Shown one piece after another: positions 62,791 through 64,000 of a DNA stretch of 64,000 bases. The stretch spans positions 155,971 to 219,970 of the forward strand of contig RWJK01001932.1 in NCBI GenBank assembly GCA_004335835.1, read 5' to 3'. The first letter of the stretch is position 1; each line of letters opens with the position of its first letter. This DNA is from Scenedesmus sp. ARA3 (taxonomy: Eukaryota; Chlorophyta; Chlorophyceae; Sphaeropleales; Scenedesmaceae). Position numbers and translations under genes: made by a program. The notes below the pieces were generated by a model. The model did not search any database, was not told the DNA's origin, and was given only the letters and a program-made list of their open reading frames with translations.

Positions 62791-62956
62791 CTTGAAGCTC
62801 TTCAGGCCTAGTGCAGCCAGAGGGCCTAATTGCAGACAAAGTGGGGAAGCACCTGCAGGGCAAATGCTGTGACTGCTGTGGTACCGTACACTAACAGCAA
62901 AATGCTCCGCTAAGGCCGCATGTGGGTGGCGAATACATACATCGCGGATTGCTGCA
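62791..62956. promoter_or_regulatory. Short bidirectional promoter, SpoU / membrane protein
   Basis: Only about 166 bases separate the chosen start codons of two divergent genes, so the sequence must drive both. No TATA box is evident. The spacing depends on the start choice for the SpoU gene. Confidence 0.5.
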
Positions 62957-64000
62957 ATGGCGCGGAATACGAACCAGCCAAGGACAGAAGGCATGACAGA
63001 AAGGGCGCCACGCCCGTTGTACGCAGCACTCAGTGTAACCGCGCTGTTTCACGTGCAAGGTATTCGAGCGAATGAGCGCTGCTTTCGCATCTTGAGGTTC
63101 TTAGTCGCTGCTACTGCTGCTGTTGCTGGTGCTGGTGCTGCTGCTGCTATGGTGGTGCCAGTGCAACCCATCACGATACTTGGTCAGCCTGGGACAAACG
63201 CAAATGCAGCAGAACACTCACATGGTAGTGACAGTCCACCACTGCTCAGCAGCAATGCGGCCGCTGCCGCTGGTGCTGTCAGTGCAAAGGGAGCCATCCA
63301 GTGGACAGCGGCCAAAGTGGCGATGACATGTGCCCTCTTTGTGTTTGCTGGGCTAGCAGGTGTGCTTTTAATGCTTCGTTGCTGCACCAGAACCTGCCAG
63401 CGCATGCTGATGTACAGCACGCTGCTGTGCCATGTGCCTCTAGGCTACACTGATGCCAGCCTGTCGCTGCTGCTGCAGTGCAGCCTGCAGTGCTGCAGCT
63501 AGCTAGCAGCGCTGCTGTTCTGCGTGTGCTTGAGATGTGCATGTTTGTAGCTGTGTGTGCAAAGCAGTGCTGCACAAGAGCTGTACGTAAGAGCTGTACG
63601 TAAGAGCTGTACGTGCATTGTTTGGTGCATGCAGAAATCGGTGGGGGCTGGCTGGTGTGGCAGACTGTCAGGAACAAGAAGCCCTGGTACTACCTAGTGG
63701 GAGGTGAGCGGTGCACAGCTGGGGCGCACATCTTCAACCCCTGCGCAGCGCTGCAATAACATTGACGACAGCAGCGGTACAGCCTGGTGATGGCACCCTG
63801 CTTGCTGGCTGTGCATGCCAGAAAGCATCACACGCAACGACGCAGTCTGCGATGCCGCCACACCCCCTCAGCTGCTAGCCTTGCTTGATGCTATGATGAA
63901 TGGTACTGCTCCGCAGATGTTTGAGCGCTGTGGGGCATTGCCGCTGTTGCGTGGCTGCTGCGCAGGCTTTGCTGGGCTGATGGCGTATGGGCTCATCCCC
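62957..64000 (+). CDS. Unknown membrane protein (3' partial)
   Basis: The frame opens with ATG at 62957 (MARNTNQPRTEG) and runs open to about 63500. It carries two hydrophobic stretches suited to membrane spans: one with FRILRFLVAATAAVAGAG near residue 45, and WTAAKVAMTCALFVFAGLAG near residue 115. A Ser/Ala-rich loop joins them. A second exon is likely at 63635-63703, between gcag and a GTGAGC donor (GGWLVWQTVRNKKPWYYLVG). A third may start at 63917 after ccgcag (MFERCGALPLLRG) and run off the window. The first donor is not clear, so the joins are open. I do not recognise the family. Confidence 0.5.
63577..63614. repeat. Three tandem copies of a 13-base unit
   Basis: agagctgtacgta is repeated at 63577, 63590 and 63603, the last copy slightly changed. 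It lies in the presumed first intron of the membrane-protein gene, just before its second exon, and contains the GTAC palindrome. Confidence 0.85.

Noticed and set aside
62791..62994. SpoU start at the upstream in-frame ATG (62994)
   Set aside because: It would overlap the divergent gene start at 62957, and the ATG at 62790 gives a typical targeting peptide.
47943..63500. Search for an in-frame UGA selenocysteine codon in the gene models
   Set aside because: All models are continuous without needing UGA read-through, and each TGA met falls at the family-expected C-terminus or in an intron; no selenoprotein was found in this window.

Overview
The window reads as nuclear DNA of a green alga (Chlorophyta, probably a chlorophycean such as a Scenedesmus relative). 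The evidence is a photosystem I subunit with a transit peptide, a plant-type PSI assembly factor, plant-type protein families, short GT-AG introns in every gene, TGTAA-type poly(A) signals and many CAG/CTG triplet tracts. Fourteen protein genes and one tRNA gene are supported. I rebuilt gene models by hand by joining exons whose splice phases agree; no transcript evidence was available.

Layout: UDP-glucose dehydrogenase (5' partial, +) and ribosomal protein L13a (+) occupy 1-6.3 kb. A run of minus-strand genes follows: an ankyrin/RING E3 ligase of the XB3 type (9.2-12.5 kb), a CEP164-like centriole distal-appendage protein with an N-terminal WW domain and long coiled coils (13.8-22.6 kb), a RING-CH (RINGv) protein (24.3-26.4 kb), a SMARCAD1/Fun30/CHR19-type chromatin remodeler (27.9-35.0 kb) and the PSI subunit PsaD (37.2-38.4 kb). 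Still on the minus strand come MIA40 (40.9-41.8 kb), a kinesin-13 (43.4-47.4 kb) and a class I SAM methyltransferase (47.9-50.0 kb). Two plus-strand genes follow, the PSI assembly factor PYG7/Ycf37 (50.3-52.6 kb) and a gamma-type PI4-kinase-like protein (53.4-56.9 kb). A minus-strand SpoU/TrmH RNA methyltransferase (60.7-62.8 kb) and the start of a plus-strand membrane protein (63.0 kb to the edge) share a short divergent promoter.

The most unusual element is a selenocysteine tRNA (anticodon TCA) on the plus strand inside an intron of the minus-strand chromatin remodeler. Other points of interest are CTG-repeat arrays that fill the pyrimidine-tract position at about ten 3' splice sites, very long apparent 3' regions ending in convergent TGTAA/TTACA signals, a PI4K catalytic loop reading DRN where family members usually have DRH, and a polyglutamine insertion inside the SPOUT methyltransferase domain. 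The genes are ordinary eukaryotic neighbours rather than an operon, although two of them (PsaD, PYG7) serve photosystem I and two (CEP164, kinesin-13) are microtubule or cilium related. A 26-base assembly gap (30966-30991) lies in one intron.
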